Shown here one piece after another: positions 1 to 12,611 of a DNA stretch of 64,000 nt. Made by a program: the position numbers and the translations under genes. The notes beneath the pieces are model-generated. The model made no database searches. It was not told where the DNA came from and saw only the letters and a program-made list of their open reading frames with translations. The stretch comes from Deinococcus multiflagellatus (lineage in GTDB: Bacteria; Deinococcota; Deinococci; Deinococcales; Deinococcaceae). The stretch lies in contig NZ_JAIQXV010000009.1 of assembly GCF_020166415.1 (NCBI RefSeq), positions 1 to 64,000 of the forward strand, in the 5' to 3' direction. Each line of letters opens with the position of its first letter. The first letter of the stretch is position 1.

Positions 1-263
1 TCTTTACTCCCTCCAAGCGGTGGACCCACGCAAAACCGCCCTTTGATCGGGCTCCCCCCGCGCATGCCGCAGGGTTCTGGTGGCGCGTGACGCCCACATT
101 GGGTTGAATCTCGCCAGGGCGGTGTCCCGCTCCTCTGGCACGCTGCGCTGTGATCCGGGGGTCTGGGGTCTCCGGTGGGTTAAGCCGGTCTCAAGACGCC
201 TCGGGGCCTCACGGCGCACCGAAGAAGCAGAGTACATGATCTGGCCCATTCCGACAAGAGGCG
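1..263. other. Non-coding stretch at window start
   Basis: No convincing gene is seen. Short open frames exist on both strands here, but they overlap one another, lack a Shine-Dalgarno sequence and resemble no family I know. The upstream part of any gene outside the window cannot be judged. Confidence 0.4.
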
Positions 264-287
264 GGGCCCGGCCATTTGGCCGGGCCC
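264..287 (-). terminator. Perfect 10-bp hairpin behind the small membrane gene
   Basis: GGGCCCGGCC (264-273) pairs with GGCCGGGCCC (278-287) around the loop ATTT. It lies 20 bp beyond the stop codon of the minus-strand membrane gene. The T-run is weak in both directions, so it may act as an RNA-stabilising hairpin instead. Confidence 0.6.
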
Positions 288-306
288 TGTCTGCGCGCGC
301 CTGGGT

Positions 307-723
307 TCAGCGCTGGGTATAGGCCACCACCTCGCGGTCAAAGGCCCCAATCAACATGACGATCCCCAGCAGCGTGCCCAGCGGAAAAATAAGCAGGCTC
401 AGCACCGCGATGATCAGGCTGGACACCCGGCCCCAGGCGCGGCCTTCGAGCACCGCGCGGCGGGTGTAATACAGCAGCAAAATCTCCAGGGCCGTCAGTG
501 CAAAGGAGATCCACAGGGTTGCGGGAATCAGGGACGCCGGCAGCGCGTCGGCTGGCAGCCCCATCTGGGCTTGCAGCTCGGGGAGCATCTCCTGAACCCG
601 TGGCCCCAGGAAAGGCAGCGCCAGCAGCGAGATGGCGGCATACAGCAGAGAAATCAAGAGGGGCACCGTCAGGAAACTCAGGCGCTTGGGAACAGGGCCG
701 GGGGCAGGTGAAGACGCAGTCAT
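307..723 (-). CDS. Small multi-pass membrane protein, unknown function
   Basis: A protein of about 138 residues with three or four hydrophobic segments (near residues 17-40, 64-86 and 100-130) separated by short loops, so probably an inner-membrane protein. I do not recognise a family. The start at 723 (ATG) is preferred because GGAG lies just upstream; the frame stays open to 798, but that stretch runs into an intergenic repeat. The gene follows the fusA terminator and the repeat, so it is probably transcribed on its own. In many bacteria tuf would occupy this position behind fusA, and it does not here. Confidence 0.65.
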   Translation of the reverse strand: MTASSPAPGPVPKRLSFLTVPLLISLLYAAISLLALPFLGPRVQEMLPELQAQMGLPADALPASLIPATLWISFALTALEILLLYYTRRAVLEGRAWGRVSSLIIAVLSLLIFPLGTLLGIVMLIGAFDREVVAYTQR

Positions 724-765
724 CTTCTCCAGAGTAGCGCGGCGTGCCCCTTGCGCCCCCCTGCC

Positions 766-901
766 TGATCCGAATTCCGGATAATCCGGTGCGTCCACGC
801 CTCTCCGCCCCCGGTGTTCCTCCTCTGCTGCGCCCCTCTGCGCGTCCCTTCGGTCGGGTCAACCCGTTGTTCTAAAACGAATGAACCGGAAGCCTTATGA
901 G
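766..901 (+). repeat. Dispersed intergenic repeat, copy 1
   Basis: First of five copies of a roughly 130-150 bp element (others at 19629-19781, 30281-30434, 52345-52485 and 54660-54787). It begins near GAATTCCGGAT, has a middle rich in CTGCTGCGCC and CTTCGGTCGGGT, and ends near GAACCGGAAGCCTTATGA. It sits between fusA and the downstream membrane gene. It resembles in size and placement the small noncoding repeats described in Deinococcus radiodurans; membership of a named family is inference. Confidence 0.75.
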
Positions 902-982
902 CCCTCTTGACCTTCGCTCTCCACGACCGGCCCCTGGCCCGAAAATCAGCAAGACGCGGCCGCCTACTCAGCACCCCCAAGC

Positions 983-1013
983 AAAAAAGCGCCCCCGGAG
1001 GAGGCGCCCTTTG
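983..1013 (-). terminator. Rho-independent terminator of the str operon
   Basis: A GC-rich hairpin on the minus strand (GCGCC pairing with GGCGC, extended by G-T and A-T pairs) is followed by six T residues (AAAAAA at 983-988 on the plus strand). It lies about 16 bp beyond the fusA stop codon. Confidence 0.8.
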
Positions 1014-1028
1014 TCAGCCTTACGGCCC

Positions 1029-3122
<2,094 letters not shown>

Positions 3123-3403
3123 AAGACTCCCTGATTCTGTGGGGTGACGTGTCTCGTCACCGTCAGTTCGGCACGGTGGGCCGGTCTGGGGGCTGGTCTT
3201 CCCGCGCGCTGTTCACGCGAGTTGGACGGCAGGGGGCGCCTACCGTCCGGTTCAAGCGGCTCGCCGCGTTCCTCGGGCCGCACAGTTCATTCCACTCCGC
3301 ATCAATCGGAAAAGCGCCGCTTGCTGCTCCACTGCACGAACTGTGCGTTTGTCCCTTCTCGCTGCGCTCGGGTCTCGGGGCCAAGCGGCCCCTCAACCGT
3401 GGA
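3123..3403 (-). other. Long structured spacer between rpsG and fusA
   Basis: The spacer has no credible gene. It holds a 9-bp inverted repeat, GCACAGTTC (3280-3288) with GAACTGTGC (3338-3346), and a short hairpin around AAGCGGC/GCCGCGTT (3254-3270). It could be an inserted repeat, an internal promoter region for fusA or a structured control region; the sequence alone does not decide. Confidence 0.5.
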
Positions 3404-3874
<471 letters not shown>

Positions 3875-3999
3875 GGTTGACTCCCTTGAGGCTCAGCCCA
3901 GACCCAGCTGGGCGAGCGGCGCGCACTTCAGGCGCGAATAACGTGCTTCATTGGCATCACCCCTTGGGGTGAAGGCGGGCGGGGGGAAAGCCCCTGGCC

Positions 4000-4404
<405 letters not shown>

Positions 4405-4620
4405 GGGAAATCACTCCTAGCTGGGGTAAGCAGATGCTTGTGGAGAGGGCGGATGGCCGCGCCACGCGGACGGGCTCGGCGCTGGGTTGGCAGGTGAACG
4501 GCTTGAGGTGATCGCGCACCGCGCCTGGGCCGCTGCGCCCATAGCAGGGCAGCGCCGGCGGTGGCCGGCCGAAAAACCCCCCTGGTGCAACCCGGAACCG
4601 GGGCAGTTTTCAACCTTTGC

Positions 4621-4650
4621 AGCATACGCTTTCCCCGGCAAGCGGTGCAA
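4621..4650 (-). promoter_or_regulatory. Probable str operon promoter
   Basis: On the minus strand TTGCAC (4650-4645) and TATGCT (4626-4621) are separated by 18 bp. This would give rpsL a leader of about 210 nt. No other good -35/-10 pair was seen in the 336-bp gap between rpsL and tRNA-Ser, which holds no gene. Confidence 0.55.
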
Positions 4651-4709
4651 GGGGCGTGGGCGCGTCGGGGCCGGCACCGCCCCTCTGTGCAGGGTGAGGA
4701 GGGCTGTGC

Positions 4710-4715
4710 TACACT
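4710..4715 (+). promoter_or_regulatory. -10 box for tRNA-Ser
   Basis: TACACT stands 25 nt before the first base of tRNA-Ser. The -35 region is poor. Confidence 0.45.
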
Positions 4716-4737
4716 CCCCTCTGCCCGTTCTTTCCCG

Positions 4738-4831
<94 letters not shown>

Positions 4832-4832
4832 C

Positions 4833-4864
4833 GCAGCCCCCAGGTTCCAGCCTGGGGGCGCTGC
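4833..4864 (+). terminator. Hairpin behind tRNA-Ser
   Basis: CCCCCAGG (4837-4844) pairs perfectly with CCTGGGGG (4851-4858), extended by GCAG/CTGC. A short T stretch follows. Confidence 0.7.
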
Positions 4865-4899
4865 ATTTGGGGTGGGTCCGGGGCTGGCTGTGAGGGCGT

Positions 4900-5331
4900 T
4901 CAGCGTGACACGGGCCACGCCGCCAGCACCGCCGCTTCGCGCGCTGCACGAAGCACTGCGCCGTGGGCGTCCCGGAGTGCCTCGCCTTTCAGTGGGAGAT
5001 ACAGGGCGTCGTACAGGGCCTGCCCAGCGCGGGCCAGGGCTACCAGCTCGGCGCGCCACGCGGCGGGGTCGGCAGGGAACCAGGTCTGGGGGTCGGCGTC
5101 ATCCTGGAGTAGGGCATACGGGTCGGCCAGATGCGCGGCGGCCAGTTCCAAGTGTTGCCGCAGCGCCAGCACCCGCCGGGCCAGGGCGGGCTGGGCCTGC
5201 ACCGCCGCCAAGTCCAGGGCATGCACCGTCCGTAGCAGGCCCAGTTCACCGGGGGCGCTGAACAGGCCCGAGAAGCCGTCCGGGCCATAGAGCACTTCCC
5301 GCAAGGTGTCACGCAACAGGTCGGCCGTCAT
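4900..5331 (-). CDS. Hypothetical alpha-helical protein
   Basis: About 143 residues, rich in Ala and Leu, with no membrane segment and no motif I can name. The start is uncertain: ATG at 5331 and an upstream GTG at 5352 are both possible and neither has a good Shine-Dalgarno site. It runs divergently from the hflX region and ends convergent to tRNA-Ser. Continuous high third-position GC supports coding. Confidence 0.6.
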   Translation of the reverse strand: MTADLLRDTLREVLYGPDGFSGLFSAPGELGLLRTVHALDLAAVQAQPALARRVLALRQHLELAAAHLADPYALLQDDADPQTWFPADPAAWRAELVALARAGQALYDALYLPLKGEALRDAHGAVLRAAREAAVLAAWPVSR

Positions 5332-5457
5332 CTTCGGTTCACGGTACGCCACTCAGCAGATGCGGGTTGCGTGTCCCCTCCCCTACCCTGAAGCCACGAT
5401 GATCCTGACGATCAAGATTTTCCTGTAATCGCACACGTTCTGCAGCGGCCCCCACGG

Positions 5458-5463
5458 TAAAAT
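5458..5463 (+). promoter_or_regulatory. -10 box (TAAAAT) for the hflX transcript
   Basis: TAAAAT is followed by 7 nt and an ATG at 5471, the spacing expected for a leaderless transcript beginning at that ATG. It is the only AT-rich -10-like sequence in the 300 bp before hflX. Confidence 0.6.
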
Positions 5464-5470
5464 GGGGCTA

Positions 5471-5647
5471 ATGCTGAACCCTGTGCCCACCCCGGCGCCG
5501 CGCCCCTTCGTGCGGCGGCCCGGCGCGGGCACGGGTGCGACCTCCCGGGCTTTTGAGCTGTGGCTCGCCCCGTCACCCTCTCTGTCTGGCCCTGGGCTCT
5601 GCGCCCTGGCCGGACCTCCCTGTAAGGAAGTGACCCACCATAGATAA
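5471..5647 (+). CDS. Candidate leaderless upstream ORF coupled to hflX
   Basis: A 58-codon frame starts at the ATG placed exactly where the TAAAAT promoter should begin its transcript. Its TAA stop is one base before the GTG of hflX, and the AAGGA that would serve hflX lies inside it. The product is proline-rich and resembles nothing I know. The layout suggests translational coupling or attenuation; equally it may be fortuitous, because this stretch is GC-rich and partly self-complementary. Confidence 0.35.
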   Translation: MLNPVPTPAPRPFVRRPGAGTGATSRAFELWLAPSPSLSGPGLCALAGPPCKEVTHHR

Positions 5648-5648
5648 A

Positions 5649-7358
<1,710 letters not shown>

Positions 7359-7374
7359 GCCACCATTCCTGCGG

Positions 7375-7400
7375 GGGGACGTGTCTGTTCACACGTCCCC
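7375..7400 (+). terminator. hflX terminator
   Basis: GGGGACGTGT (7375-7384) pairs perfectly with ACACGTCCCC (7391-7400), followed by the T-rich TCGCCTTCTTTTG. Confidence 0.85.
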
Positions 7401-7453
7401 TCGCCTTCTTTTGTGTGACGCGGCGCCGCCTGGGCGCGTGCCAGAGTGCGCGG

Positions 7454-8398
7454 GTGAGATTGGCATGGGTGTATCTGGCCCTGGTGGCGGTGGGTTGGCT
7501 GCTGGGCGACGTGGTGGGCGAGCGCACGGTGCCCACCCTGCTGCTGGCCTACGCGCCGCCGCTGCTGTGGCTGCTGCCGGCGCCCTTGGTGCTGGGCGCC
7601 GCACTGTGGCGGCGCCGGGGGCGACGCGCCGCGCTGGCGGGCACCCTGCTGGCGCTCTGGGGCGCGGGGCTGCTGCACTGGACCCCGCAGCGGGACGGCG
7701 AACTGCGCGTGGCGACCTACAACGTGCTGCGCGGTGACCGGGTGGGCCCGGTGCGGTTGGGGCAGGCGCTGCGGACCCTGAACGCCGACGTGATTCTGCT
7801 GCAGGAGAGCAACTTTCGCCGCCCTGGAGCGCGGGAGGCGCTGGCCGCCGCCCTCCCCGGCTACCGCGTGGTGCACGCCGCCGAGGTGACCACCCTGACC
7901 CGCCTGCCCCTGCTGGACGTGCGCCGGGTGCCGCTGCCCCGCCACCGCCGCGAGGTGCTGATCACGCGCCTGCGCTGGCAGGGCCGCCCGCTGACGGTGG
8001 TGAACGCCCACCTGGGGACCGTGCAGGTGGTGGACGCCCTGGCCGGCGACTGGGCCTCCCTGCACCGCACCCGCGCCGCCCGCGACGAGCAGGTGCGGGT
8101 GCTCAGTGACCTTGCGGCGCAGACCCAGGGGCCGGTGCTGCTGGGCGGCGACCTGAACACGCCCCCGCGCGGCCGGCTGTGGCGGCAGCTGCGGGCGGCC
8201 TACGGCTCGGACGCCCACGACCACGCCGGGCGCGGCCCCGGCTGGACCTTTCCGGCCCTGCGGGTGCGCATTGACCATGTGCTCAGCCCAGACCTGCGCC
8301 CGGCCCGCAGCCGCGTGCTGCCCTGGACCTTCAGCGACCACCGCCCGCTACTGACGGAGTGGCAGGCTGCACCCCAGTCAAAGGCCGCTGCGCCGTAA
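7454..8398 (+). CDS. Membrane-anchored endonuclease/exonuclease/phosphatase family protein
   Basis: The N-terminus has two or three hydrophobic segments (about residues 3-85). The rest matches the metal-dependent EEP fold shared by exonuclease III, DNase I and sphingomyelinase-like phosphodiesterases: ATYNVLRGD, the ILLQESNF motif (metal-binding Glu), VVNAHLG, LLGGDLNTPP and a C-terminal IDHVLSP...FSDHRPL, which carries the catalytic His. Substrate (DNA, lipid or inositol phosphate) cannot be told. Start: GTG at 7454 begins the first membrane segment directly; an earlier GTG at 7415 would add 13 polar residues. The 3' end overlaps the convergent kinase-like gene by 68 bp. Confidence 0.85.
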   Translation: MRLAWVYLALVAVGWLLGDVVGERTVPTLLLAYAPPLLWLLPAPLVLGAALWRRRGRRAALAGTLLALWGAGLLHWTPQRDGELRVATYNVLRGDRVGPVRLGQALRTLNADVILLQESNFRRPGAREALAAALPGYRVVHAAEVTTLTRLPLLDVRRVPLPRHRREVLITRLRWQGRPLTVVNAHLGTVQVVDALAGDWASLHRTRAARDEQVRVLSDLAAQTQGPVLLGGDLNTPPRGRLWRQLRAAYGSDAHDHAGRGPGWTFPALRVRIDHVLSPDLRPARSRVLPWTFSDHRPLLTEWQAAPQSKAAAP

Positions 8399-8897
8399 GC
8401 CACCCCTGGGCCTGGGCGGGGGTGCGCAGGCGAATCAGCTGCAGGTGGGGATGCGCCGCGACCAGCGCCAGGGTTTCGCCCCGCCGCCGCCAGTGGGTAC
8501 GGATGGCCCAGCGCACCGGGCCTTCGGCACTCAGGGCGCCGCGCAGCGTTTCGCGGTTGCCGTTCCACAGTTCTTCCTGGGTGAGCACCCGCCGGACCGT
8601 GCGCCGCAGCACCCGGCCAAACACTATGTGGGCCGGGTAGTCCAGCCACACGATGGTGTCGGCCCGCGCCCAGCCGATGTCGCGCGCGCGGCTGTAGTTG
8701 CCGTCCATCACCCAGGCCGAGGCGGCCGTGAACGCCGCCACCTGGGCCCGGAACTGTGCCAGCGGCGCCTCCTGCCAGCCCGCAAGATGGTTCCAGGCGT
8801 CCTGCTCGCCGTGCGGGACCCCCAGCCGGGCCGCGAGGTGCCGCGCCAGGGTGGTCTTGCCGCTGCCGGAGGTGCCAATCACGATGATGCGCTGCAT
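8331..8897 (-). CDS. P-loop kinase-like ATPase (adenylate kinase/topology modulation protein type)
   Basis: A 188-residue protein with a Walker A motif GTSGSGKTT at residues 8-16, then the sequence layout of FlaR/topology-modulation or shikimate/adenylate-kinase-like proteins (VWLDYPAHIVFGRVLRR). These are small P-loop phosphotransferases of uncertain substrate. ATG at 8897 is chosen because it begins the first beta-strand; an upstream ATG at 8933 would add 12 Pro-rich residues. The 3' end overlaps the EEP gene. Confidence 0.85.
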   Translation of the reverse strand: MQRIIVIGTSGSGKTTLARHLAARLGVPHGEQDAWNHLAGWQEAPLAQFRAQVAAFTAASAWVMDGNYSRARDIGWARADTIVWLDYPAHIVFGRVLRRTVRRVLTQEELWNGNRETLRGALSAEGPVRWAIRTHWRRRGETLALVAAHPHLQLIRLRTPAQAQGWLTAQRPLTGVQPATPSVAGGGR

Positions 8898-9081
8898 AGG
8901 GGCAGGAGAGCAAAGGGGATGGGGGAATGGCATCGGCCAGGTGGCGGAGGGAAGGGAGTCGAGGGGTCAGAGGGTTGAGGGGTCGAGAAGGGACGCTGGT
9001 CCAACCACCTGGGCCGACACCCAGACACGGTTCAACTTGGTTCCCCTCCCCTCGACGGCTCGACCCCTCGACCCTCCTCCC
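8898..9081. other. Spacer with long imperfect inverted repeat
   Basis: Purine-rich GAGTCGAGGGGTC-type sequence near 8958-8990 is mirrored by CTCGACGGCTCGACCCCTCGACC near 9051-9075. The arms could fold into a long imperfect hairpin behind the sugar dehydrogenase gene. No gene is seen. Confidence 0.45.
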
Positions 9082-10203
9082 CTACCCCCCCCGCGTCAGC
9101 TTCAGAATCCGCCCGCTGCTGTACTCCGCCACATACAGTTCGCCGCGCTCGTCCTCGCCGAAGGTGCTGGGGCCGCTCACCCGGCCCAGGACGCTCTTGG
9201 TCCAATTGCGGCCAGTCATGCGCGCGGCCCACACCGTGCCCGAGGCGAAATCGGCAAACACGTACTGCCCCTTCAGGGCCGGAATGGCGCTGCCCCGGTA
9301 CACGTAGCCGCCGGTCACGCTCTGCCCTTCCTGACGGCCGTAGACCAGCACCGGCTCCACGTAAGAGCCGGCCCGGCAACTCTCCTCGAAGCACTGCCGG
9401 CCCTCGCGCACCCGCCAGCCGTAGTTTTCGCCGCCCTTGCTGCTACGCGGCTGCCAGTCAATTTCCTCAAAGGCGTTCTGGCCCACGTCGGCAATGATCA
9501 GGTCGCCCGTCTGGCGGTCAAAGGAAAACCGCCAGGGGTTGCGCAGGCCATACGCCCAGATGTTGGGATTGACGCCCTGGCGGTTCAGAAAGGGATTGCC
9601 CGGGGCCGGCTTCGCGTCGGCGCCGCGCACGTCAAAGCGCAGAATCTTGCCCAGGGGCGAGGCCAGATTCTGCCCGTGGTTCTGGGGATCGCCGCCCGAG
9701 CCGCCGTCGCCCAGCCCCAGGTACAGAAAGCCGTCCGGGCCAAAGGCCAGCTGGCCGCCGTTGTGGTTGGGGTACGGCTGCTGAGCCGTAAACAGGGTCT
9801 TGGCGCTGCCGGGGTCGGCCCGGCGCCCGTCGGCCGTGGCGATGTAGCGGGCCAGCACGGTATCGCCATTGCGGTCGGTGTAATGCACGAACAGGCGCCG
9901 GTTGGTCTTGTAGGCCGGATCAAAGGCCAGCCCCAGCAGGCCGCGCTCGCCCCCCGCCCGGGTCAGGGCGCGCAGGTCCAGAAACAGTTCCCCGCTGACT
10001 TTGCCGCCCTGCACCACCCGGATGCGCCCGTCCTGCTGCGCGGCGAACAGCCGCCCCGAACCGTCCCCGGCGTGGGTGATGGCCGTGACCTGATTCAGGC
10101 CACTGAGAAAAGGCCGGAAGGCGACCTGGGGGGCCTGGGCCGAGGCGGGGCCCAGCGCGGCAGAGGCCAGGAGGGCGGCGGTCAGGGCAGGCAGGTGCGG
10201 CAT
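9082..10203 (-). CDS. Secreted PQQ-dependent sugar dehydrogenase (glucose/sorbosone dehydrogenase family)
   Basis: A 373-residue protein with a clear signal peptide (hydrophobic residues about 5-17, cleavage near ASA-QA). The mature part has the six-bladed propeller signatures of soluble aldose sugar dehydrogenases: GLLGLAFDP, LYLGLGDGGSGGDP and NPWRFSFDRQTGDLIIADVGQN. Members oxidise sugars with pyrroloquinoline quinone outside the cytoplasm; whether this one binds PQQ is inferred from the family. The start is likely leaderless: CACACT (10214-10209) lies 5 nt before the ATG. A 16-bp palindrome at 10248-10263 lies about 52 bp upstream. Confidence 0.88.
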   Translation of the reverse strand: MPHLPALTAALLASAALGPASAQAPQVAFRPFLSGLNQVTAITHAGDGSGRLFAAQQDGRIRVVQGGKVSGELFLDLRALTRAGGERGLLGLAFDPAYKTNRRLFVHYTDRNGDTVLARYIATADGRRADPGSAKTLFTAQQPYPNHNGGQLAFGPDGFLYLGLGDGGSGGDPQNHGQNLASPLGKILRFDVRGADAKPAPGNPFLNRQGVNPNIWAYGLRNPWRFSFDRQTGDLIIADVGQNAFEEIDWQPRSSKGGENYGWRVREGRQCFEESCRAGSYVEPVLVYGRQEGQSVTGGYVYRGSAIPALKGQYVFADFASGTVWAARMTGRNWTKSVLGRVSGPSTFGEDERGELYVAEYSSGRILKLTRGG

Positions 10204-10208
10204 GCTTC

Positions 10209-10214
10209 AGTGTG
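10209..10214 (-). promoter_or_regulatory. -10 box, leaderless sugar dehydrogenase promoter
   Basis: CACACT on the minus strand ends 5 nt before the ATG at 10203, and there is no Shine-Dalgarno sequence. Confidence 0.5.
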
Positions 10215-10247
10215 CCTGGGCGCGCGGCGCCCCCGCTGCAGGGCGGC

Positions 10248-10263
10248 GTGAAGGCGCCTTCAC
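10248..10263. promoter_or_regulatory. Perfect 16-bp palindrome GTGAAGGCGCCTTCAC
   Basis: It is centred about 52 bp before the sugar dehydrogenase start. A near-identical GTGAAGGCGCTTGCAC lies at 32354-32369 upstream of pgm. The position suits an activator or repressor dimer site; the protein is unknown. Confidence 0.5.
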
Positions 10264-10457
10264 GGGTTTCACCCCTGCCGGCCCGTGGCCGCTGCCCAGA
10301 CTGGATGTCCCTCTGATCCGCACGGCCTAGGGAACAGCCTGTTCCCGGCGGCGCGCGTGCCGTTCAGGGGACGATGCCCAGAGCGCCGGGTCCGCCTGCT
10401 TGCCTCTCCGGCGCGGCAGCATGACCCGGCCACAACCTGCCCCCCAGGAGGTGCTCC

Positions 10458-10664
10458 ATGACTGGTCCCTATGACCGCCCACCCGCCCCGGCCACCGAAC
10501 CCACCAACACCCCCGGCCCCGTGCCCGAGCAGATGCCCGGCCAGGGCGGCACCGGCCCCATCAGCGACCCGCCCGCCAACCCCGACACCCCGGGGATGCC
10601 CGAACCCAACCCGCCCATGAACCCGGATACACCGGGCCTGCCGGAACCGATGCCGGCGATGTAA
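10458..10664 (+). CDS. Small Pro-rich hypothetical protein with internal repeats
   Basis: A 68-residue, highly hydrophilic protein with about one third proline. The unit NPDTPGxPEP occurs twice near the C-terminus, in slightly different codons. AGGAGG stands 8 nt before the ATG, one of the strongest ribosome-binding sites in the window, so translation is likely. It has no membrane segment or signal peptide. Function unknown; it is probably intrinsically disordered. Confidence 0.7.
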   Translation: MTGPYDRPPAPATEPTNTPGPVPEQMPGQGGTGPISDPPANPDTPGMPEPNPPMNPDTPGLPEPMPAM

Positions 10665-10702
10665 AACCTGAGCCCCAGGGCTATGTCCCCCCGGAACCAC
10701 AG

Positions 10703-10740
10703 CGGCCACCCCCCTCGCTTTCAGAGGGTGTGGCCGTTTG
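10703..10740. terminator. Bidirectional terminator-like hairpin
   Basis: CGGCCAC (10703-10709) pairs with GTGGCCG (10730-10736), extended inward by CCCCT/AGGGT and followed by TTTG on the plus strand. It separates the Pro-rich gene from the convergent metallopeptidase, whose stop codon (10721) lies in the loop region. Confidence 0.6.
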
Positions 10741-11392
10741 TCCTTAGCCAGTCGCGGTGCGTGGGCCACTCCGGCATGAGGCGGGTGACGTGGGCCCAGT
10801 AGCGCGGCGAATGGTTGAGTTCCAGCAGGTGCGCGGCTTCGTGCAGGGCCACGTAACGCAGCACCGGCAGCGGCGCGCGGCTGAGTTTCCAGTGCAAGCG
10901 GATGTCCCCGGCCGCCGTGCAACTGCCCCAGCGCGAGCGGGTATTGCTGACAGCCACCCGGCCCAGGCGGCCAGCGGCGCCCAGCCCAGCCGCGTAATCG
11001 GCCACCAGCGCCCGGTAAGGTTCGGCGCAGGCCCGGCGGGTCCAGCGTTCCAGGGCGGCCTGGGGGTCATGGTCAGGCAGGTGCAGGTTGTCGCCCACCC
11101 GCTGCGCCGTGCGGCGGGCGGGGTCCAGCACCAGCGTCAGCGTGTCGCCCAGAAAAGGCAGGGGCTGGCCGTGGTGCGCCGCCGGGCGCTCTGGGGGACG
11201 GGCGGCGTACCCGGCCAGATGCCCAGCCACCCACTCGCGCCGGGCCTCCAGAATGGCCTGCAACTGCGCAGTGCTGACCCGCAGCGGGGCGTAGAGGGTC
11301 ACGGCCCCGGGCTTGACCTGCAGCGCCACGGTGCGCCGCCGCCGGCTGCGCTTGACCGTAACGGGCACCCCCGCGACTTCCCACCCCGACAT
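10721..11392 (-). CDS. YgjP-type M48-like metallopeptidase (DUF45)
   Basis: A 223-residue cytoplasmic protein of the YgjP/DUF45 group. Zinc-site signature LHEAAHLLELNHS has H184, E185 and H188; the upstream VSNTRSRWGSC (148-158) and the downstream SPRYW are also diagnostic. Members are predicted metal-dependent hydrolases whose cellular substrate is not settled. The ATG at 11392 has only a weak upstream site. Confidence 0.88.
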   Translation of the reverse strand: MSGWEVAGVPVTVKRSRRRRTVALQVKPGAVTLYAPLRVSTAQLQAILEARREWVAGHLAGYAARPPERPAAHHGQPLPFLGDTLTLVLDPARRTAQRVGDNLHLPDHDPQAALERWTRRACAEPYRALVADYAAGLGAAGRLGRVAVSNTRSRWGSCTAAGDIRLHWKLSRAPLPVLRYVALHEAAHLLELNHSPRYWAHVTRLMPEWPTHRDWLRTNGHTL

Positions 11393-11466
11393 CGCCCTGC
11401 AGAAGACCGCAAAAGCCGGGCCGGTGCATGAGATGCGCCCTCCGGCCCGGCCCTCTGCACTGGTGC

Positions 11467-12342
11467 TTACAGCTGGTTGTAGGCCACGCTAAAGGTGTCG
11501 CAGTCGTTGGGGTTGCCGCTGCGCAGGCCCGTCATGAACCACTTCACGCGCTGCTGGCTGGAGCCGTGGGTAAAGGCGTCCGGCACCACGTAGCCCTGCG
11601 ACTGGCGCTGCAGGTTGTCGTCGCCAATCGCCTCGGCGGTGCGCACGGCTTCCTGCACGTCGGCCTGGGTGATGTTGGTCTGCTGGCGGGTGCGGTTGCC
11701 CCACACCCCGGCAAAGCAGTCGGCCTGCAGTTCCAGGCGCACGCCGTAGCTGTTGGCCTCGGCCTCGGTGCGGGCGCTGCGCTGGCGGCGCTCCACCTGA
11801 TCGGCAATGCCCAGTTCGTTCTGCACGTGGTGCCCGACCTCATGGGCGATCACGTAGGCGTAGGCAAAGTCGCCGCCGCCCCCCAGACGCTGCTGCATGG
11901 TGGCAAAGAAGCTGGTGTCCAGGTAGACGCTGTTGTCCACCGGGCAGTAAAAGGGGCCCACGGCGCTGTTGGCCTGCCCGCAGCCGCTGCTGGTGCCGCG
12001 GCGGTACAGCACCAGGGGCGGCTTGGTGTAGGTGCGCCCCGCTTCCTGAAACACCTGGCCCCACACCTGATTGGTGCTGCCCAGAATGCGGTCCACGAAC
12101 TGGTATTCCTCGTCGTTGGCACTGGGCGCCGCGCCCGGCTGGCTCTGGCCCGACTGGGTCTGCGGCGCCCCTTTCTGGCCGCCGCCCAGGATGGCCCCTG
12201 GGTCCACCCCAAAGAACATGGCGATCAGGGCGATAATCAGGCCGCCCACGCCGCCCACCGCAATGCCGCCGCCGGGCAGACCACCGCCACCCCGCCGATC
12301 ATCAATGCCGCCGCCACTGCCCGGCAAATTTTTCCAGTCCAT
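11467..12342 (-). CDS. YpfJ-type neutral zinc metallopeptidase
   Basis: A 291-residue protein with a Gly-rich N-terminus, one membrane segment (about residues 28-45), a low-complexity Gln/Pro/Ser linker and the YpfJ (PF04228-type) peptidase domain. The zinc motif HEVGHH is at 167-172, followed by ELQADCFAG, which supplies the third ligand region. The catalytic part probably faces outward. AAGGAG lies 6 nt before the ATG. The promoter region contains two separate palindromes (see 12384-12443). Confidence 0.92.
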   Translation of the reverse strand: MDWKNLPGSGGGIDDRRGGGGLPGGGIAVGGVGGLIIALIAMFFGVDPGAILGGGQKGAPQTQSGQSQPGAAPSANDEEYQFVDRILGSTNQVWGQVFQEAGRTYTKPPLVLYRRGTSSGCGQANSAVGPFYCPVDNSVYLDTSFFATMQQRLGGGGDFAYAYVIAHEVGHHVQNELGIADQVERRQRSARTEAEANSYGVRLELQADCFAGVWGNRTRQQTNITQADVQEAVRTAEAIGDDNLQRQSQGYVVPDAFTHGSSQQRVKWFMTGLRSGNPNDCDTFSVAYNQL

Positions 12343-12383
12343 AGGCGTCTCCTTGCAGGGCCAGCCGCCGCCCCAGGGGGCGT

Positions 12384-12443
12384 GACCAGCACCAGAACAG
12401 ACCCCATTGTAGAAAGTGGCGTGCTGGTCGCGTCTGATCAGAC
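12384..12443 (-). promoter_or_regulatory. ypfJ-like gene promoter with inverted repeats
   Basis: TACAAT (12411-12406) is a good minus-strand -10 box. It is bracketed by a perfect 9-bp inverted repeat, GACCAGCAC (12384-12392) and GTGCTGGTC (12421-12429). Next to this is the 12-bp palindrome GTCTGATCAGAC (12432-12443). The arrangement suggests a repressor site or a hairpin around the start of transcription. Confidence 0.5.
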
Positions 12444-12540
12444 CTTTAGCGCACTTTCCGGAAACGTTGACCCAGCCCGCAGGGGGAAGGGGGGCAGAGC
12501 GGCTGAGCCCTGTCCGTGTGCACAGTGTTCAGGGCACCAG

Positions 12541-12570
12541 AGAAAACGCGCCCCCTTTGCGGAAGGCGCG
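12541..12570 (-). terminator. Terminator of the feo operon
   Basis: On the minus strand CGCGCC (12570-12565) pairs with GGCGCG (12552-12547), followed by TTTTCTC. It lies about 40 bp beyond the feoC-like stop. Confidence 0.75.
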
Positions 12571-12611
12571 CTGTGCTGTTGAGGAGGTCCCCCGCCTGGA
12601 CGGTTCCCCGG

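Noticed and set aside
5465..5620. Possible SRP-like or other structured RNA before hflX
   Set aside because: GC-rich hairpins exist, but none of the conserved loops of the 4.5S RNA, tmRNA or RNase P RNA can be found.
10248..10263. Classical CRP site
   Set aside because: The half-sites GTGA and TCAC are 8 bp apart instead of 6, so it is reported only as an unidentified palindrome.
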